Part shown: piece after piece, positions 61,246-64,000 of the stretch
Position numbering within the stretch: the stretch's first letter is position 1
Layout: each line of letters begins with the position of its first letter
From: an uncultured Bacteroidales bacterium
GTDB taxonomy: Bacteria; Bacteroidota; Bacteroidia; Bacteroidales; Paludibacteraceae
DNA: 64,000 bases
Direction: 5' to 3'
NCBI GenBank assembly: GCA_946406195.1
Contig: CAMJJT010000001.1
Span: 144,305-208,304 of the forward strand
Position numbers and translations under genes: made by a program
The notes under the pieces: generated by a model
Database searches by the model: none
What the model was told of the DNA's origin: nothing
The model's input: the letters and a program-made list of their open reading frames with translations, nothing else

Positions 61246-62661
61246 ATGAAGCCTTTCATGGACAAAGATTTCCTGTTGCAGACAGAGACCGCACAGGAGT
61301 TGTATCACAATCATGCGGCTAAGATGCCGATTATCGATTATCACTGCCACCTTATTCCTCAGATGGTTGCCGAGAACAAACGTTTCGAATCCATCGCACA
61401 GATTTGGCTCATGGGCGACCACTACAAATGGCGTGCTATGCGTTCGAACGGTGTAGATGAGCGTTTCTGCACCGGTAAGGACACCACCGACTGGGAGAAG
61501 TTTGAGAAATGGGCAGAGACCGTTCCTTATACCTTCCGCAACCCGCTCTACCACTGGACCCATCTAGAGCTCAAGACCGCTTTCGGTATCGAGGAGCGTC
61601 TGAACCCCGAGACGGCACGTGCTATCTACGACAAGTGCAACGACCTGATTGCCAATGATCCGAAGTTCTGTCCGCGCGGTCTGATGAAGCACTACCACGT
61701 AGAGCTCGTTTGTACGACCGACGATCCGGCTGACTCCCTCGAGTGGCACAAGATGGTCAGGGAAGACCCGACTGCTGAGGTTCGCATGTTGCCGACTTGG
61801 CGTCCGGACGCAGGCATGAATATCGAGGCGGCTACTTGGAAAGCATACATTGAGAAACTGGCGCAAGTAGCCGGCGTGGAGATCCGCAACTTCGCAGACA
61901 TGGTAGATGCGCTTCAGAAACGTCATGACTTCTTTGAGTCGATGGGTTGCCGTCTCTCTGACCACGGTATCGAGGAGTTCTACGACGAGCCATATACCGA
62001 TGCAGAAATCAACGCGATCTTCCAGAAAGCCCTTGCAGGCAAGGAACTCAGCGTTTATGAAATCCGTCAGTACAAGCACGCTTATCTCCACGCTCAGGCG
62101 GAGATGGACTACGCTTCTGGCTGGACGCAGCAATACCACTATGGTGCGATCCGTAACAATAACAGCAAGATGTTTGCTCAACTCGGCGCAGACACCGGTT
62201 TTGACTCCATCGGCGAGTTCACGACGGCAAAGGCGATGAGTCATTTCCTCGATGAGATGAACAGCGAAGGACATCTGGCAAAGACCATTCTCTATAACCT
62301 CAACCCGTGTGCGAACGAAGTAATCGCTACTATGTTGGGTAACTTCCAAGATGGTTCTGTTCCGGGTAAGATTCAGTTCGGTTCCGGCTGGTGGTTCCTC
62401 GATCAGAAAGATGGTATGGAGAAGCAGATGATGGCGCTTTCGAACCTCGGTCTGCTGAGCCGTTTGGTAGGTATGCTTACCGACAGCCGTTCGTTCCTCA
62501 GCTATCCGCGTCATGAGTATTTCCGCCGTACGCTCTGTAACGTTCTCGGCAACGACATCGAGAACGGCATGATTCCGTACACCGGCTACGAGAAAGCCCG
62601 CGTTCAACAGATGGTAGAAGATATCTGCTACAACAACGCGAAAAACTACTTCAAGTTCTAA
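61246..62661 (+). CDS. uxaC: glucuronate/galacturonate isomerase
   Basis: UxaC isomerises D-glucuronate to D-fructuronate (or galacturonate to tagaturonate), the first step of hexuronate use. The 471-residue protein has the zinc-site IIDYHCHLIP near the N-terminus, GDHYKWRAMR, CTTDDPADSLEWH, AYLHAQAEMDYASGWTQQYH and the C-terminal SRSFLSYPRHEYFRR. ATG 61246 starts the family-typical MKPFMDKDFLL; the 61204 ATG adds 14 non-conserved residues. No uxaA, uxaB or kdg genes are adjacent. A palindrome between promoter and start may bind a regulator. Confidence 0.96.
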   Translation: MKPFMDKDFLLQTETAQELYHNHAAKMPIIDYHCHLIPQMVAENKRFESIAQIWLMGDHYKWRAMRSNGVDERFCTGKDTTDWEKFEKWAETVPYTFRNPLYHWTHLELKTAFGIEERLNPETARAIYDKCNDLIANDPKFCPRGLMKHYHVELVCTTDDPADSLEWHKMVREDPTAEVRMLPTWRPDAGMNIEAATWKAYIEKLAQVAGVEIRNFADMVDALQKRHDFFESMGCRLSDHGIEEFYDEPYTDAEINAIFQKALAGKELSVYEIRQYKHAYLHAQAEMDYASGWTQQYHYGAIRNNNSKMFAQLGADTGFDSIGEFTTAKAMSHFLDEMNSEGHLAKTILYNLNPCANEVIATMLGNFQDGSVPGKIQFGSGWWFLDQKDGMEKQMMALSNLGLLSRLVGMLTDSRSFLSYPRHEYFRRTLCNVLGNDIENGMIPYTGYEKARVQQMVEDICYNNAKNYFKF

Positions 62662-62671
62662 ATACTCTTCA

Positions 62672-62732
62672 CACCCGCTTGCCTCTCAAGACGAGAGGTG
62701 AGCGGGTGGTTGTTGCAAAAAATGCAACTACC
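62672..62732 (+). terminator. two consecutive hairpins after uxaC
   Basis: First: CACCCGCT (62672-62679) with AGCGGGTG (62701-62708) and CCTCTC with GAGAGG inside. Second: GGT-T-GTTGCA (62708-62717) with TGCAAC-T-ACC (62723-62732). The plus strand lacks a T-run; the second hairpin would be followed by T residues only on the minus strand. Confidence 0.6.
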
Positions 62733-62839
62733 AAAAAAGATTAAGTTATTCGGTTTTTCCGAACAACTATTTTGAAGAAAAAGACACCATGGTCAAAGTG
62801 GTAGTGAATTTGATTAATCAGAAGAACTAAGTAGATGTA

Positions 62840-63727
62840 ATGAAACAAAGTATTCTATCATTATTTATGATTGTTTTCGCAAATGTTGTATTTGCAGAGC
62901 AAGGGCAGCCCATAACGGGGACAGCCTCAGTATTAAGTTCTTCCGGTCGTACTACTTGCGACTACGTACAACTATGGGAAAATGGTCCATTATGGGCGAC
63001 ATTCAATATAGGTGCTACTATTACGGATTATGCAGACCTGCAAGAAGGAGCTGATGCGACACCGTACTACAACAACAACGAGAATGCACCTTTATACAAC
63101 ACGAATAATGTCGGAGGTCTCTATCCATGGAATAATCCTAACCAGAATGGGAGAAAAAGCAGGTATAATGAGAATGTGAGTGTCGGTATTGCCGATATTG
63201 CGACGACACTATGGGGAGAAGGTTGGCAAACTCCCAGTAAACAACATTTCGATACACTTATCAATACTGCATATACTACGTGGACATGGTGTAATGGAAC
63301 TACCGTACAATATACTGAAGGTTGCACATTGTCCGGGTATAGGGTAACAGGCGTCGGCGATTTTGCAGACGTGTCTATTTTCCTTCCTGCTGTAGGCTAT
63401 TATGACTGGTGTAGAAGTATGGTCGTCAATGCAGGAGGACATGCTGACTATCACACAAGTACGATATCTACATGGGGTGGTAACTATTCATATTATCACT
63501 ATTTCCGTGGTAATATGGTCAGAATATACTTTCAAGAAACAAACAACTTTGGTCGTGCCATAAGGGCTATTTATGTTCCTACAGTTTCTACAAATCCTAC
63601 AGATATAGACGAAACTACTAGCGTTGAAGAGAATAAAGGAAAAGTTATAAAGATATTTCAGAATGGTAGCATCTATTTAAAACAAGGAGACAAGACTTAC
63701 TCAATACAAGGGCAAGAGGTAAAATGA
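62840..63727 (+). CDS. secreted FISUMP-like protein with short C-terminal tail
   Basis: This 295-residue exported protein (signal peptide about 1-19) has a central region like the Fibrobacter succinogenes major paralogous domain: WENGPLWATFNIGATI, then NNVGGLYPWNNP, LWGEGWQTPSKQHFDTL, WTWCNG, and FLPAVGYY. The C-terminus (KIFQNGSIYLKQGDKTYSI) ends QGQEVK, a tail also seen on the protein at 30711. The composition is AT-rich relative to uxaC, hinting at recent acquisition or a fast-evolving surface protein. Function unknown. The stop overlaps the next ATG (ATGA). Confidence 0.75.
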   Translation: MKQSILSLFMIVFANVVFAEQGQPITGTASVLSSSGRTTCDYVQLWENGPLWATFNIGATITDYADLQEGADATPYYNNNENAPLYNTNNVGGLYPWNNPNQNGRKSRYNENVSVGIADIATTLWGEGWQTPSKQHFDTLINTAYTTWTWCNGTTVQYTEGCTLSGYRVTGVGDFADVSIFLPAVGYYDWCRSMVVNAGGHADYHTSTISTWGGNYSYYHYFRGNMVRIYFQETNNFGRAIRAIYVPTVSTNPTDIDETTSVEENKGKVIKIFQNGSIYLKQGDKTYSIQGQEVK

Positions 63728-64000
63728 AAGCGAAGTGGGTGAATATTGTGGATAGTTTGCAGGGGAATGTGGATCAGAGACACTATGCACGGCGGATTCC
63801 GGGAAATGGGGAATGGGCTGCGGTGTGCGCGAAGCCGGAGTTGAGCAAGAAGACTAAGAAAGCAAAGGCGGAGCACCCGACGGCAAAGGCCTTTGCGGAA
63901 CTAATGGCGGAGACGAAGGCAATCATGCATGATCCGGTGCGTAAGGCGGAATGGCAGGCACGATATGAGGAGGCACTAAAGAAGGCAAGGAAATATAACA
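63724..64000 (+). CDS. small conserved orphan protein, paralogue of 25988-26347 (cut by window end)
   Basis: Ninety-two codons are visible: MKAKW, VDSLQGNVDQRHYARRIPG, NGEWAA, a cysteine at the same place, PELSKKTK, and a WQARYEEALKKARK helix. 61 of 92 residues equal those of the copy at 25988. It follows the secreted protein with a 4-nt overlap and may be co-expressed with it. Codons are GCG/AAG-rich, unlike the AT-rich gene before it. The 3' end is outside the window. Function unknown. Confidence 0.75.
   Translation, partial: MKAKWVNIVDSLQGNVDQRHYARRIPGNGEWAAVCAKPELSKKTKKAKAEHPTAKAFAELMAETKAIMHDPVRKAEWQARYEEALKKARKYN

Overview
The window looks like a chromosomal segment of a Bacteroidales bacterium (phylum Bacteroidota). 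The grounds are the promoters, which follow the Bacteroidota form (TTTG or TTG near -33, about 20 nt, then TAnnTTTG), the near absence of Shine-Dalgarno sequences, type IX secretion (T9SS) related proteins (PorZ-like, PorE-like, short C-terminal tails), a Gram-negative lipid A and Kdo gene set, and protein variants typical of the order (PotA with a long tail, a TGS-uridine kinase fusion). I cannot name the genus. No rRNA, transposase, integrase, CRISPR array or prophage was seen. Nearly all DNA is coding, with short gaps and frequent 4 to 20 nt overlaps.

Layout. 1-5.1 kb (+): a coiled-coil membrane protein, rpsO, hflX, hpt, a phosphohexomutase. 5.1-8.2 kb (-): xseB (a short gene easy to miss), a radical SAM protein, a polyprenyl-phosphate sugar transferase, tsaC. 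8.5-16.9 kb (+): a lipoprotein-type PLP decarboxylase, a YtxH/holin-like pair, rdgB, a double-length PorZ-like protein, a phosphoethanolamine transferase. 16.9-25.3 kb (-): folE, a SPOR protein, a nucleoside kinase, kdsA, two related helical-repeat proteins (one with a GH16-like domain), a LOG-family protein, gyrB. 25.3-26.6 kb: gene remnant, repeats, a small orphan protein. 26.6-30.7 kb (+): PorE/OmpA-like protein, an unknown exported protein, aroB. 30.7-39.8 kb (-): a secreted protein, phoH, a PD-(D/E)xK protein, glnS, lpxA, lpxC, lpxD, an HD hydrolase. 39.9-41.4 kb (+): tRNA-Leu immediately followed by an RsmF-like methyltransferase. 41.2-46.2 kb (-): DEAD helicase, SDR protein, K+/H+ antiporter, thioredoxin-like protein. 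46.2-48.8 kb: an accessory island bounded by a 60-bp direct repeat, holding a 6S-like RNA candidate, one AT-rich glycosyltransferase and a foldback element. 48.8-60.9 kb: ispB, sufC with a half-size sufD, and potABCD followed by a TPR protein and an outer-membrane barrel. 61-64 kb: a candidate 37-residue basic protein, uxaC, an AT-rich secreted protein and a partial paralogue of the 26 kb orphan.

How the genes work together. Envelope building dominates: Kdo and lipid A synthesis, sugar-phosphate transfer to undecaprenyl phosphate, lipid A phosphoethanolamine addition, and PorZ/PorE-like factors that in T9SS organisms link cargo, A-LPS and peptidoglycan. A second theme is RNA and translation (rpsO, hflX, glnS, tsaC, tRNA-Leu, RsmF-like, DEAD helicase).

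The most unusual signals are not single genes. (1) Degenerate short tandem arrays, mostly with a 7-bp period, sit between genes, inside housekeeping genes and inside signal-peptide codons. (2) Small palindromic elements are inserted in frame in hflX (twice) and gyrB. Individual oddities include a lipoprotein-type histidine-decarboxylase-like enzyme, PotC fused to a periplasmic domain, a tandemly duplicated PorZ body, a SufC with a half-size SufD and no adjacent SufB, LpxC without its usual FabZ fusion, and a methyltransferase ORF starting 2 nt after a tRNA.
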